From NCBI RefSeq assembly GCF_036320965.1, contig NC_092248.1, positions 26,144,320-26,208,319 on the forward strand: a stretch of 64,000 nt of DNA, read 5' to 3'. Below, piece after piece: positions 1-15,500 of this stretch. Below the pieces are notes generated by a model. That model had not been told where the DNA came from. It saw only the letters and a program-made list of their open reading frames with translations, and made no database searches. Position numbers and translations under genes: made by a program. Positions within the stretch are counted from its first letter, which is position 1. Every line of letters starts with the position of its first letter. Origin of the DNA: Panulirus ornatus. Its lineage: Eukaryota > Arthropoda > Malacostraca > Decapoda > Palinuridae.

Positions 1-797
1 CTGAAGGTTGAGATGTTATAAAAAAGAACTGAAGGTTGAGGTGTTAAAACATACAACTGGAGGTTGAGGTGTTGTAATATACAACTAAAGGTGGAGGTGT
101 AATAATATACAACTGAAAGTGTAGGTGTTATGATACAGAACTGAAGGTTGAGGTGTTATGATAAACAACTGAAGGTTGAGGTGTTATAATATACCACTGA
201 AGGTTGAGGTGTTATAATATAGAACTGAAGGTTGAGGTGCTATAATATACATATGAAGTTTGAGGTGTTATAATATACAAATGAAGGTTGAGGTGTTATA
301 ATATAGAACTGAAAGTTGAGGTGTTATAATATACTACTGAAGGCTGAGGTGTTATAATATACAACTGAAGGTTGAGGTGTTATAATATACAACTTAAGGT
401 TGAGGTGTTGTGATATACAACTGAAGGTTGAGGTGTTAAGATACAGAACTGAAGGTTGAAGTGTTATGATATAGAACTGAAGGTTGAGGTGTTATAATAT
501 ACAAATGAAGGTTAAGGTGTTATAATATACAACTGATGGTTGAGGTGTTATAATATAGAACTGAAGGTTGAAGTGTTATAATATACAACTGAAGGTTGAG
601 GTGTTATAATATACAACTCAAGGTTGAGGTGTTATAATATAGAACTGAAGGTTGAGGTGTTATAATAAACAAGTGAAGTTTGAGGTGTTATAATATAGAA
701 CTGAAGGTTGAGGTGTTATAATAAACAACTGAAGGTTGAGGTGTTATAATATACAACTGAAGGTTGAGGTGTTATAATATACAACTGAAGGTTGACA
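1..797. repeat. 28-bp minisatellite array
   Basis: A tandem array of roughly 28 copies of a 28-bp unit whose core reads CTGAAGGTTGAGGTGTTATA followed by ATATACAA. Copies differ by point changes (for example AGAACTG or ACAAATG at the unit start). Period stays close to 28 bp throughout. The array runs off the left edge, so its true length is unknown. No spacers of unique sequence separate the units, so it is not CRISPR-like. It stops abruptly where Jockey-like coding sequence begins. Confidence 0.95.
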
Positions 798-1640
798 TAA
801 TTTCCACAATAAACACAAACTTGGACTGGAAATATCAGTGGGCTAGACAAAATCTGGTTAAGTTTAATGCCTCCAAGAGGCAGCTTCTACCCATCTCTCT
901 ATCGAAAAGGCCTTGGAACTTCCCTCTCGCCTTTGACGGTTTCGTAATTCACCTCTAGACTCAGTAAGAATACCTGGTGTTACTGTATCATCCACTATAT
1001 CTTGGAAACTCCACATTAAGAAAACATAAGTCAGTCTCTAAGAAATTAGGTGTCCTGTTTAGATGTTAATGTTTCTTTTCTTCAAAACAGTAGCTCCATA
1101 TATACAAAGGACTGATCCATCCTTGTATGGAGTACTGCTTTCACATCTGGGATGGCTCTAGCTCTGTATCCTTACTTGACTGAGTTGAGTCGAAAGTGGT
1201 CCGACTTATAAACTCTCACAAGCTAACTTCCAGACTTGACCCACTTGCCCTGTGCTGCAATGTTGGTTCACTTTCCCTCTTTTATAGGAATCACTTGGGA
1301 TCTTGCTCCCCAAAACTGGTTACTTGTGTGCTAAACCATGCAACACTTGGCAACCTGTTGCATCACAAGATTATGGCGTGGCCACTGGCAACTCAAGGTA
1401 GGACCGTTTTGATAACTGTTTCCTTCCCTACATCTTGAAGCTAAGGGACTCTCTACACACTCATGTCTTTCTCAAAAACTGTGATCAGGCATATTTTAAA
1501 AGACAGGTTTTTCACTTCCTCCAAAATTCATACATGCTCCCTTGTCTCTTTTTCTTCCATTTCATAATCCTTTATATTTCAGTTAAGGCCTAGCCTTGAT
1601 ATGCAATTTTGTCCGTGACTGGAGCATCCAACATAATATA
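798..1640 (+). pseudogene. Jockey-like LINE, 3' half, decayed
   Basis: The three frames together read as the end of a Jockey-like reverse transcriptase ORF. The order is NLVKFNASK, a KKLGVLFRC block, YKGLIHPCMEYCFHIWDGSS, VESKVVRLINS and a terminal KDRFFTSSKIH block. At least four stops or frameshifts break it (for example after residue FVIHL at 958 and inside the KKLGVLFRC region). The same blocks occur at 49,660-50,400 (+) and 59,450-59,800 (-), so this is one family with three copies here. The 5' part (endonuclease and RT core) is absent, as expected for 5'-truncated LINE insertion. It ends near an AT-rich tail around 1,630. Confidence 0.8.
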
Positions 1641-1746
1641 TATATTGTGCATATCCACTTTGCTTATACTGTATACAGATTTAAGATGCTTGCCATAATC
1701 TAAGAAAATATGTTTTGTACTGTGTAACCACCTTTGTACTTTGTTA

Positions 1747-1930
1747 TATCCATCTATCTATACCTCTGATACCCACTCTGTTCGGGAAATCCTTCAGTGG
1801 GTGTGACCACAGCACAAAAGTCTCCATAATTAGAGAACTCAAGTGCCACATCTCAGCCTTTTAGTCCCTCACCCTTAATAGGCCACTGGCAGAGGGCAAC
1901 CCAGCACAGTGTTTCCCAAGGGTCTTACAT
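1747..1930 (-). mobile_element. 3' end fragment of an RTE-like (family-2 type) element
   Basis: Read on the minus strand this piece contains CTGGCAGAGGG, a TAAAAGGCTGAGA-like block, a GTGGTCACACCCACTGAAGG block and the tail GGTATCAGAGGTATAGATAG. The middle block recurs on the plus strand at about 58,960-59,020. The tail resembles the 3' tails of the family-2 copies at 58,200 and 63,290. Non-coding. I infer a 3' UTR fragment; family membership rests on the shared tail only. Confidence 0.55.
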
Positions 1931-2439
1931 AATGACCTTACCAACTGCTTCTATCTAATGTTATATACTTTACTTTTATGTACGGTGATCTATGTCTGTC
2001 TATATACATATTTTCTCTTAACAGAATTCTCATTTGCTTTCAAGGCAACAGGGGCAAGGACATGATCAAGTTTTTCTAGCATGTATATAAATTGTGTTGT
2101 GGATCCAGAATATGAATGTTAAGATAATTAATTACTATTTTGCCAAACAAGGTCGTCTATTTTCAAGGAACTGCAGTATCCGGAAATATTGGGAAAAAAT
2201 GTATAATTGCTGAATACTGGAAGCTATTTTTTCTGGGCAGCACTGTTACAAAAAATAGATGGTGCTGAATAACGAGAACTTTTTCAGAATGCTGTATATG
2301 AGAAACTATGGTACAAGTACTGAAATGTACATCAGATAGCATCAATACTAAATGACGAGGCCAAGAATTTGAAAATAAGTCTAATACCTTCACTCTCATT
2401 GTATTCATAGTAAAGTATATGAAAATGCAACTATATCAT
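1931..2439. other. unassigned, AT-rich
   Basis: About 500 bp with no ORF showing recognisable motifs and no obvious repeat structure. The 81-codon minus-strand frame at 2,163-2,408 has no motif I recognise. I see nothing else supportable. Confidence 0.6.
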
Positions 2440-5400
2440 TACTATTACTATTATTCTTTGTCGCTATCTCCCACGTTAGCAAGGTAGCGCAAGGAAACAG
2501 ACGAAAGAATGGCCCAAACCACCCACACACACACATGTATATACATACACGGCCACTCACGCACATTTAATACCTATAGATCTCAACATATACATATATA
2601 TACACACACAGACATATACATATATACACATGTACATAATTCATAGTTTGCCCTTAATCATTCCCGTCGCCACCCCACCACACATGAAATAAAAAACCCC
2701 TCCCCCGCTTGTGCGCGAGGTAGAGCTAGGAAAGGACACCAAAGGCCCCATTCGTTCACACTCAGTCTCTAGCAGTGATGTATAATGCACTGAAACCACA
2801 GCTCCCTTTCCACATCCAGGCCCCACAATACTTTCTATGGTTTACCCCAGACGCTTCAGTCCATTGAAAGCACGTCGACCCCGGTATACCACATCGTTTC
2901 AATTCACTCTATTCCTTGCACGCCTTTCACCCTACTGCATGTTCAGGCCCCGATCACTCAAAATCTTTTTCACTCCATCTTTCCACCTCCAATTTGGTCT
3001 CTCACGTCTCCTCGTTCCCTTCACCTCTGACACATATATCCTCTTGGTCAATCTTTCCTCACTCATTCTCTACATGTGACAAAACCTTTTCAAAACACCC
3101 TCTTCTACTCCCTCAAAGACTCTCTCTCTCACACTTTCATTACTTAATCGATCAAACCACCTCACACCACATAGTGTCCTCAAACATCTAATTTCCAGCA
3201 CATCCACCCTCCTCCGCACAATTCTATCTATAGCCTATGCTCTCAGCTTTCTTCTTTCACACACTTTACCAAATTCAGTCACCACCTTCTGCAGTTTCTC
3301 ACCCGAATCAGCCACCAGCGCTGTATCATCAGCGAACAACAACTGACTCACTTCCCAAGCTCTCTCATCCACAACAGACTGCATACTTGCCCCTCTTTCC
3401 AAAACTCTTGCATTCACCTCCCTAACAACCCCATCCATAAACAAATTAAACAACCATGGAGACATCAAGCACCCCTGTCACAAACCAACATTTACTGAGA
3501 ACCAATCACTTTCCTCTCTTCCTACCCGTACACATGCCTTACATCCTCGATAAAAACTTTTCACTGCTTCTAACAACTTGCCTCCCACACCATATATTCT
3601 TAATACCTTCCACAGAGTATCTCTATCAACTCTATCATATGCCTTCTCCAGATCCATAAATGCTACATACAAATCCATTTGCTTTTCTAAGTATTTCTCA
3701 CATTCTTCAAAGAAAACACCTGAACCACACATCCTCTACCAATTCTGAAACCACACTGCTCTTCCCCAATCTGATGCTCTGTACATGCCTTCACCCTCTT
3801 AATCAATACTCTCCCGCATAATTTCCCAGGAATACTCAACAAACTTATACCTCTGTAATTGAGTACTCACTTTTATCCCCTTTGCCTTTGTACAATGGCA
3901 TATTGCAAGCATTCCGCCACTCCTCAGGCATCTCACCATGAGTCATTCATACATTAAATAACCTTACCAACCAGTCAACAATACAGTCACCCCTTTCTTT
4001 AAATAAACTTCACTGCAATACCATCCAAACCCGCTGCCTTGCCGGCTTTCATCTTCCGCAAAGCTTTTACTACCTCTTCTCCGTTTATCAAATCATTCTC
4101 AATACCCTCTCACTTCGCACATCACCTAGACCAAAACACGCTATATCTGCCACTCTATCATCAAACACCTTCAACAAACTTTCAAAATACTAACTCTATA
4201 CCCTTCTCACATCACCACTACTTGTTATCACCTCCCCATTTGCCCCCTTCACTGATGTTCCCTTTTGTTCCCTTGTCTTACACACTTTATTTACCTCCTT
4301 CCAAAACATAATTTTTTTCTCCCTAAAATTCAATGATACTCTCTCACCCCAACTCTCATTTGCCCTCTTTTTCACCTCCTGCACCTTTCTTTTGACCTCC
4401 TGCCTCTTTCTTTTATACATCTCCCAGTCAATTTCATTATTTCCCAGCAAAAAATCGTCCAAATGCCTCTCTCTTCTCTTTCACTAATAATCTTACCTCT
4501 TCATCCCACCATTCACACCCTTTCTAACCTGCCCACCTCCAAGCATCTTTTGCGCAAGCCATCACTTCTTCCCTAAATACATCCCATTCCTCCCCCGCTC
4601 CCCTTACCTCTTTGTTCTCACCTTTTTCCATTCCCTACTCAGTCTCTCCTGATACTTCATCATACAAGTCTCCTTCCCAAGCTCACTTACTCTCACCACT
4701 CTCTTCACCCCAACGTTCTTTCTTCTTTTCTGAAAACCTCTACAAATCTTTACCTTCGCCTCCACAAGATAACGATCAGACATCCCTCCAGTTACACCTC
4801 TCTGCACATTAACATCCACAAGTCTCTCTTTCGCGCGCCTATCAATTAACACGTAATCCAATAACGCTCTCTGGCCATCTCTCCTACTTACATACGTATA
4901 TTTATGTATATCTCTGTTTTTAAAGCAGGCATTCCCAATCACCAATTCTTTTTCAGCACATAAATCTACAAACTCTTCACCATTTCCATTTACAACACTG
5001 AACAACCCATGTACACCAATTATTCCCTCAACTGCCACATTACTCACCTTTGCATTCAAATCACCCATCTCTATAACCTGGTCTCATGCATCAAAACTAC
5101 TAACACACTCACTCAGCTGCTCCCAAAACACTTGCCTCTCATGATCTTTCTTCTCATGCCCAGGCGCATATGCACCAATAGTCACCCATCTCTCTCCATC
5201 CACTTTCAGTTTTACCCATATCAATCTTGAGTTTGCTTTCTTACACTCTATCACATACTCCTGCCACTCCTGTTTAAGGAGTAGTTCTACTCATTCCTTT
5301 GCTCTTGTCCTCTCACTAACCCCGTTTACTCACAAGACATTTCCAAACCACTCTTCCCCTTTACTCTTGAGCTTCGTTTCACTCAGAGCCAAAACATCCA

Positions 5401-5660
5401 GGTTCCTTTCCTCAAATATACTACCTATTTCTCCTTTTATCTCTTCTTGGTTACATCCACACACATTTAGACACCCCAATCTGAGCCTTCGAGGAGGATG
5501 AGCACTCACCGCGTGACTCCTTCTTCTGTTTCCCCTTTTAGAAAGTTAAAATAGAAGGAGGGGAGGGTTTCCAGCCCCCCGCTCCCGTCCCCTTTAGTCA
5601 CTTTCTACGACACACGAGGAATGCGTGAGAAGTATTCTTTCTCCCCTATATCCAGGGAAT
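2440..5660 (-). mobile_element. RTE-like LINE family 1, copy A, full length but broken
   Basis: Near full-length non-LTR retrotransposon. On the minus strand: 5' UTR beginning near 5,656 (GGGGAGAAAGAATACTTC block), AP-type endonuclease about 5,480-4,780, linker about 4,470-4,200, RT about 4,050-3,250, C-terminal domain about 3,240-2,870, long 3' UTR, and the terminal hairpin at about 2,450-2,490. Frameshifts and stops split it into many pieces. In the endonuclease the GDLNAKV motif is present, but the usual SDH catalytic motif reads SDR, so the histidine is lost (frame 5,068-4,604). The RT keeps LFADDTALVADS in the piece at 3,468-3,235. Family assignment to the RTE-like clade is inferred from domain order and absence of RNase H. 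Flanks are simple-sequence, so no clear target duplication is visible. Confidence 0.85.
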
Positions 5661-6603
5661 AATAACAATAAAAAAGGAATGTCACACTCACTTATTTTTC
5701 TTTCATAAATATGATATCTAATTGTAATTCCACTTATTCCCTATATTTCCTTTACACATCATATACAACAAATACATCCATCTACAAGAGTCCATACATC
5801 TCCACTCACACAAAGGCCAAGCTGTGTCAGAAATAGGATCAGTGAGCACACAAACCTAACTTATGGCAGAATACAGCACTTCAAGAATAGGCTGTCATCT
5901 AAAAGAGTCTGTGCCAGTCTTAGTCTTGTCTAATCTTAAACAAACTTTACTGTTCACTAATAATCACAATAAGATGATAAAAGATAAATCATGATATATC
6001 TGGCATCTTTCATCTGTACGTTACTAAACATTGTAAACAGCTCACCTTGCTCTCCTTATACCTTTAATCTGATATAATAATGAGGAACCTATACAAAATA
6101 CTACTTATAGGGGTACCTGTGGTATTTTCTCTCTACTCTTACATGCAAAACAGAATTGCTGAAGCTGCAATTCCTCTCTCTTCAAAAACTAGAGCTCGTC
6201 CTACACCTTGCTAACCTTGTGGAAGTGGCACTTTATCATTCTATATGCACTTGATCCACTCCATGTAAATGATGCGAAGTTGTAACAGTAGACATTTTCT
6301 AATATGACCTACCTATAATGGGCATAAGAGAGGTAGTGTACCCCTCTTGTATCATTCATGGATGCCTGTAGAGTAACATCTTGATCTGGGGTAAGGCCAC
6401 TCACTCTGATACAAACTGGTTCATCATGGAGGCATGATAAAGGATCCACGAATAGCTCCACACACTGAGAAAATCAAAGTAAATATGCTCAATAAACTCT
6501 CAAAATACTGAGCTACTTGAACATGAAATAGCTTAAAAATATTACTGCACCTCAACCCCAACTAGTTACAGAAGAGTCTCCCTCCATTATTTAGGTAAAC
6601 ATC
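5661..6603. other. unassigned unique-looking DNA
   Basis: Just under 1 kb with many stops in all frames and no tandem structure. It begins with A-rich sequence right after copy A's 5' end and ends at the PLE fragment. I see no gene, RNA or element I can name. Confidence 0.6.
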
Positions 6604-7299
6604 ATGACAAATGTAATGCAACACATATCGATCCTTAAACTATTCAAGCAAGAATATGAACCCCTGGATTCTGACTGCCCTCTGGTTTCAGTTCCTGATG
6701 ATGAGTTTGAGAAGATATATTCTATTGGATCTAAGTTAAAGTACCCTAGATCTTTCACTGATAAATCCCTTAAGTTAGCAAAGAAATCATTTTATAGAGT
6801 TGAGCCCAAACCTCCCATTGACACCAAGAATCTTTTAGTTCTCCCTTTAAATAATAATTTCACTTTGCTTCCCATGTTGCTTAAATCCTTTAATGTAAAT
6901 GTTGCCTTTAGCAACAATAATACTATAAAGAATATCTTAATCAGGAATTCACCAGAAAATTCTCTTGGTTGCATCTATAAAGTTTCTTGTGGAAACTGTG
7001 ATAAATTTTATGTTGGTCAGACTGGTAAGGGTCTTTCTGTTAGACTTAAGCAACATAAATATAGTATAAGAACGGGACAAGAATCAAATGCCTTGTTTAA
7101 TCATGTTAAAAACTATGATCATTGTATTGACTGGAGTAACGCCATCTCAGTTGTTAACTCTAACTCTATTACCAAGAGAAATATCATTGAATCTTCTATT
7201 ATTAAATGCACAATGAATTATAATCTTAATATTAGTGATGGTCTGTACAAATTAGATAACTTTATTGTTGATAAGATTTGTAAAATGATAAGTTTATGA
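6604..7299 (+). CDS. Penelope-like element, C-terminal GIY-YIG endonuclease (5'-truncated)
   Basis: Open frame of 231 codons encoding the C-terminal part of a Penelope-like retroelement ORF. The start of similarity to the other PLE copies is DDEFEKIYS near 6,697; the first ~30 residues are not shared and the ATG at 6,604 is probably fortuitous. The GIY-YIG endonuclease is clear: C123-I124-Y125, then Y136-V137-G138-Q139, conserved arginine R147 and H151, with the C129-x2-C132 pair typical of PLE endonucleases. This domain nicks target DNA for priming. The RT domain that should precede it is missing, so the element is dead. The same protein block recurs, decayed, at 45,400-45,960 (+) and 44,420-45,080 (-). 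No frameshift in the surviving part suggests a fairly recent insertion. Confidence 0.85.
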   Translation: MTNVMQHISILKLFKQEYEPLDSDCPLVSVPDDEFEKIYSIGSKLKYPRSFTDKSLKLAKKSFYRVEPKPPIDTKNLLVLPLNNNFTLLPMLLKSFNVNVAFSNNNTIKNILIRNSPENSLGCIYKVSCGNCDKFYVGQTGKGLSVRLKQHKYSIRTGQESNALFNHVKNYDHCIDWSNAISVVNSNSITKRNIIESSIIKCTMNYNLNISDGLYKLDNFIVDKICKMISL

Positions 7300-9572
<2,273 letters not shown>

Positions 9573-9643
<71 letters not shown>

Positions 9644-9671
9644 ATATATATATATATATATTTATCTATTT
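9573..9671. repeat. (TA)n microsatellite
   Basis: Long TA tract with a TCTATA interruption at about 9,641 and a TTTATCTATTTTATT end. It lies between the truncated 5' end of copy B and the 3' tail of copy C. Confidence 0.97.
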
Positions 9672-12568
9672 TATTAATTTTGCTTTGTCGCTGTCTCCCG
9701 CGTTAGCGAGGTAGCGCAAGGAAACAAACGAAAGAATGGCCCAACCTACCCACATGCACATACACGTCCACACACGCAAATATACATACCTATACATCTC
9801 AACGTATACACACAGACATATACATATATACACATGTACATAATACATACTGTCTGCCTTTATTCATTTCCTTCGCCACCCCGCCACACATGAAATAACA
9901 ACCCCCTCCCCCAAAATGTGCGAGAGGTAGCGCTAGGAAAAGAAAACAAAGGCCACATTCGTTCACACTCAGTCTCTAGCTGTCATGTAATAATGCACCG
10001 AAACCAATGCTCCCTTTCCACATCCAGGCTCCACAGAACTTTCCATGGTTTACCTCAGACACTTCACATGCCCTGGTTCAATCCATTGACAGCAGGTCGA
10101 TCCCGGTATCGTTCCAATTCACTCTATTCCTTGCACACCTTTCACCCTCCTGCATGTTCAAGCCCCGATCACTCAAAATCTTTTTCACTCCATCTTTCCA
10201 CCTCCAATTTGGTCTCCCACTTTTCGTTCCCTCCACCTTTGACACATATATCCTCTTGGTCAATCTTTCCTCACTCATTCTCTCCATGTGACCAAACCAT
10301 TTCAAAACACCCTCTTCTACTCTCTTTACCACACTCTTTTTATCACCACACATCTCTCTTACCCTATTATTACTTACTCGATCAAACCACCTCACACCAA
10401 ATATTGTCCTAAAACATCTCATTTCCAGCACATCCACCCTCCTCCACACAACTCTATCCGTAGGCCACGCCTCGCAGCCATATAACATTGTTGGAACCAC
10501 TATTCCTTCAAACATACCCATTCTTGCTTCCGGAGATAATGTTCTCGACTTACACACATTCTTCAACGCTCCCAGAACTTTCGCCCCTTCGCCCACCCTA
10601 TGATTCACTTCCGCTTCCATGGTTCCTTCCGCTGCCAGATCCACTCCCAGATATCTAAAACACTTCACTTCATCCAGTTTTTCTCCATTCAAACTTACCT
10701 TCCAATCGACTTGAACCTAAACCCTACTGTTCCTAATAACCTTGCTCTTATTCACATTTACTCTCAGCTTTCTTCTTTCACACACTTTACCAAACTCAGT
10801 CACCAGCCTCTGCAGTTTCTCACACGAATCAGCCACCAGCGCTGTATCATCAGCAAACAACAACTGACTCACTTCCCAAGCTCTCTCATCTACAACAGAC
10901 TGCATACTTGCCCCCTTTTCCAAAACTCTTACATTCACCTCCCTAACTACCCCATCCATAAACAAATTAAACAACCATAGAGACATCACACACCCCTGCC
11001 GCAAACCTACATTCACTGAGAACCAATCACTTTCCTCTCTTCCTACACGTACACATGCTTTACATCCTAAATAAAAACTTTTCACTGCTTCTAACAACTT
11101 GCCTCCCACACCATATATCCTTAATACCTTCCACAGAGCATCTCTACCAACTCTATCATATGCCTTCTCCAGACCCATAAATGCTACATACAAATCCATT
11201 TGCTTTTCTAAGTATTTCTCACATACATTTTTCAAAGCAAACACCTGATCCACACATCCTCTACCACTTCTGAAACCACACTGCTCTTCCCCAATCTGAT
11301 GCCCTGTGTATGCCTTCACCCTGTCAATCAATACCCTCCCATATAATTTCCCAGGAATACTCAACAAACTTATACCTCTGTGATAATTTGAGCACTCACT
11401 TTTATCCCCTTTGCCTTTGTACAATGGCACTATGCAAGCATTCCGCTAATCCTCAGGCACCTCACCATGAGTCATACATACATTAAATAGCCTTACCAAC
11501 CAGTCAACAATACAGTCACCCCCTTTTTCAATATATTCCACTGCAATACCATCCAAACCCGCTGCCTTGCCGGCTTTCATCTTCTGCAAAGCTTTTACTA
11601 CCCCTTCCCTGTTTACCAAATCATTTTCCCTAACCCTCTCACTTTGCACACCACCTCGACCAAAACACCCTATATCTGCCACTCTATCATCAAACACATT
11701 CGACAAACCTTCAAAATACTCGCTCCATCTACTTCTCACATCACCACTACTTGTTATCACCTCCCCATTAGCCCCCTTCACTGAAATTCCCATTGATTCC
11801 CTTGTCTTACGCACTTTATTTACCTCCTATCAAAACATCTTTTTATTCTCCCTAAAATTTAAAGATACTCTCTCACCCCAACTCTCATTTGCCCTCTTTT
11901 TTGCCTCTTGCACCTTTCTCTTGACCTCCTGCCTCTTTCTTTTATACATCTCCCACTTATTTGCATTATTTCCCTGCAAAAATCGTCCAAATGCCTCTCT
12001 CTTCTCTTTCACTAATAATCTTACTTCTTCATCCCACCACTCACTTCACTTTCTAATCTGCCAACCTCCCACGCTTCTCATGCCACAAGCATCTTTTGTG
12101 CAAGCCATCACTGCTTCCCTAAATACATCCCATTCCTCACCCACTCCCCTTACGCCCTTTGTTCTCACCTTTTTCCATTCTGTACTCAGTCTATCCTCGT
12201 ACTTCCTCACACAAGTCTCCTTCCCAAGCTCACTTACTCTCACCACTCTTTTCACTCCAACGTTTTCTCTACTTTTCTGAAAACCTCTAGAAATCTTCAC
12301 CTTCGCCTCCACAAAATAATGATCAGACATCCCTTCAGTTGCACCTCTCAGCACATTAACATCCAAAAGTCTCTCTTTCGCGCGCCTATCAATTAACACA
12401 TAATCCAATCACGCTCTCTGGCCAACTCTGCTACTTACATACGTATACTTATGTATTTCTCTCTTTTTAAACCAGGTATTCCCAATCACCAGTCCTTTTT
12501 CAGTACATAAATCTACAAGCTCTTTACCCTTTCCATTTACAACACTGAACACCCCATGTATACCAATT
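9672..12568 (-). mobile_element. RTE-like LINE family 1, copy C, truncated inside the endonuclease
   Basis: Reads on the minus strand from the end of the endonuclease (DYVLIDRRAKERLLDVNVLRGAT, SDHYFVEAKVK with SDH intact, 12,408-12,046) through the linker, a 237-codon RT piece (11,430-10,717) containing FMGLEKAYDRVGRDALW and LFADDTALVADS, and a 204-codon C-terminal piece (10,692-10,078). Motif A reads MGLEKAYD: the catalytic aspartate is glycine, so the RT is inactive. Long-type 3' UTR and terminal hairpin at about 9,690-9,720. The 5' end is cut abruptly by the minisatellite at 12,569. Confidence 0.88.
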
Positions 12569-15500
12569 ACGTGTTGATCATCTCAGCTGTTCATTACGTG
12601 TTGTTGATCATCCCACTTGTTCATTACGTGTTGATCATCTCAGCTGTTCATTACGTGGTTTATCATCTCACTTGTTCATTATTCGTAATCCCACTTCATT
12701 ACTTGTCGTTGATCATTTAAGCTGTTCATTACGTATTGTTGATCATCTCAGCTGTTCATTACGTGGTTTATCATCTCACTTGTTCATTACTCGTTGTAAT
12801 CTCACTTCATTACTTGTTGATCATTTAAGCTGTTCATTACGTATTGTTGATCATCTCAGCTGTTTATTACTTGCTGATCATCTCGGCTGTACATTATGTG
12901 TTGTTTATCATCTCATTGAGCTGTTCATTACGTGTTGTTGATCATCTCAGTGAGCTGTTCATTACGTGTTGATCATCTGTGTGCTGTTCATTACGTGTTG
13001 TTGATCATCTCAGCTGTTCATTACGTTTTGATTATCATCTGTGAGTTGTTCATCTCAGCTGTTAATTACGTGTGGTTGATTATCTCTGAGCTGTTCATTA
13101 CGTGTGTTAATCATCTCAGCTGTTCATTATGTGTTGTTGGTCATCTCAGCTGTTCATTACGTGTTGATCATCTCAGCTGCTCATTACGTGTTGTTGATCA
13201 TCTCAGCTGTTCATTAAGTGTTGCTGATCATCTCACTTAATTCATTGTTGTTGATCACCTCAGCTGTTCATTACGTGTTGTAAATCATGAGGGGTTCATT
13301 ACGTGTGGTTGATCATCTCAGTGAGCTGTTCATTACGTGGTTTATCATAACAGTGAGCTGTTCATTACGCGTTGATCATCTAAGAGAGCTGTTCATTCCG
13401 TGTTGATCATCTCAGCTGTTCGTTACGTGTGATCATCTCAGTGAATTGTTTATTACGAGTTGTTGATCATCTCTTGTTCATTACATGTTGATCATCTCAG
13501 CTATTCATTGTGTTGTTGATCATAACAGCTGTTCATTACGTGTTGTTTATCATCTCACTTGTTTACTAAGTTTTATTGATCATCTCAGCTGATTACGTGT
13601 TGTTGATCATCTCAGTGACCTGTTCATTACGTTGTTGATCATCTCAGTGAGCTGTTCATTACGTGTTGATCGTCTCAGCTGTTCATTACGTGTTGATCAT
13701 CTCAACTGTTCATTACGTGTTGATCATCTCACTTATTACGTTTTGTTGATCATCTCAGCTGTTCATACGTGTTTTTGATCATCTCAGTGAGCTGTTCATT
13801 ACGTGTTGTTCATCTCATGTTCATACGTGTTTTAGATCATCTCAGTGAGCTGTTCATTACGTGTTGTTCATATGTTCATACGTGTTTTTGATCTCAGCTG
13901 TTCATTATGATCATCTCAGCCAGCTGTTCGATACATGTTGATCATCTCAGCTGTTCATTACGTGTTGCTGATCATCTCTTGTTCATTACGTGTTGATCAT
14001 CTTAGCTGTTCATACGTGTTTCTGATCATCTCAGAACTGTTGATTGTGTTGTTGATCATTTCATCTGTTCATACATGTTTCTTTTATCATCTCAGCTGTT
14101 CATTACGTGGTGTTGATCATCTCGGTGAGCTGTTAGTTAAATGTTGTTAATAATCTCAGCTGGTCATTACGTGTTGTTGTTTATCTCAGCTGTTCATGTT
14201 TTTGATCATCTCAGTGAGCTGTTCATTACGTTGTTGATCACTTTAGCTGTTCACACGTTTTTGATCATTTCAGTGAGCTGTTCATTACGTTGTTGATCAC
14301 TTTAGCTGTTCACACGTTTTTGATCATTTCAGTGAGCTGTTCATTACGTTGTTGATCACCTCGGTGAGCTGTTCATTACTTGATCATCTCAGCTGTTCAT
14401 TACGTGTTGATCACAACAGTTGTTCATTACGTGTTGTTGATCATCTCAGTGAGCTGTTAAGCTGATCATCTCAGCTGTTTGTGTTTTTGTTAATTATCTG
14501 TAAGGTGTTCATTACGTGTTGTTGATCATCTCAGCTGTTCATTACGTTCTGTTGATCATCTCAATGAGCTGTTGATTACATGTTCATAATTTCAGTGAGC
14601 TGTTCATTACGTGCTGCTGATCATCTCAGCCGTTCATTACGTGTGGTTCATCTCAGCTGTTCATTACGTTATTGATCTTAGATCTGTTCATTAAGTGTTG
14701 ATGGTCATCTCATCTGTTCGTTACGTGTTGTTGATCATCTCAAGTAGCTGTTCATTACGTGTTGTCGATCATCTCAGCTGTTCATTACGTGTTGATCATG
14801 ATCTCTCAGCTGTCCATTGTGTTGCTGATCATCTCACTTCATTACTTGATCATCTCAGTTGTTCATTAAGTATTGTAAATCATATCAGTGAGTTGTTTGT
14901 TACATGTTCTTGATCATCTGTGAGCTGTTCATTACGTGCTGATCATCTCAGTGAGCTCTTCATTACGTGTTGCTTATCAATTCAGCTGTTCAGCACGTGT
15001 TGTTAATCATCTCAGTGAGCTGTTCATTACATGTTATTAATCATCTCACTTCATTACGTGTTGTTGATCATTTCAGCTGTTCATTACGTGTTGTTGATCA
15101 CAACAGCTGCTCATTACGTGTTGTTGATCATCTCACTTGTTCAGTACGTTTTGTTGATCATCTTAGCTGTTGATTACGCCGTTGATCATCACGGTGAGCT
15201 GTTCATTACGTGTTGATCATCTCAGCGAGCTGTTCATTACGTGTTGTTGATCATCTCAGCTGTTCATTGCGTGTTGCTGATCACCACAGCTGTTCATCAC
15301 GTGTTGATCGTCTCAGCTGTTCATTACGTTTTGTTAGTCATTTCAGCTGTTCATTACGTGCTGACCATCTCAGCTGCTCATTACGTGCTGATCATCTCAG
15401 CTGTTCATTACGTGTTGTCGGTCATCTCAGTGAGCTGTTCACTACGTGTTGTTGTTGATCTCAGCTGTTCATTATGTTGATCACCTCGTTCATTGCGTGT

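Noticed and set aside
1..797. Regular direct repeats that might suggest a CRISPR array
   Set aside because: Units are contiguous 28-bp tandem copies with no unique spacers, and the setting is eukaryotic. The same holds for 12,569-16,421.
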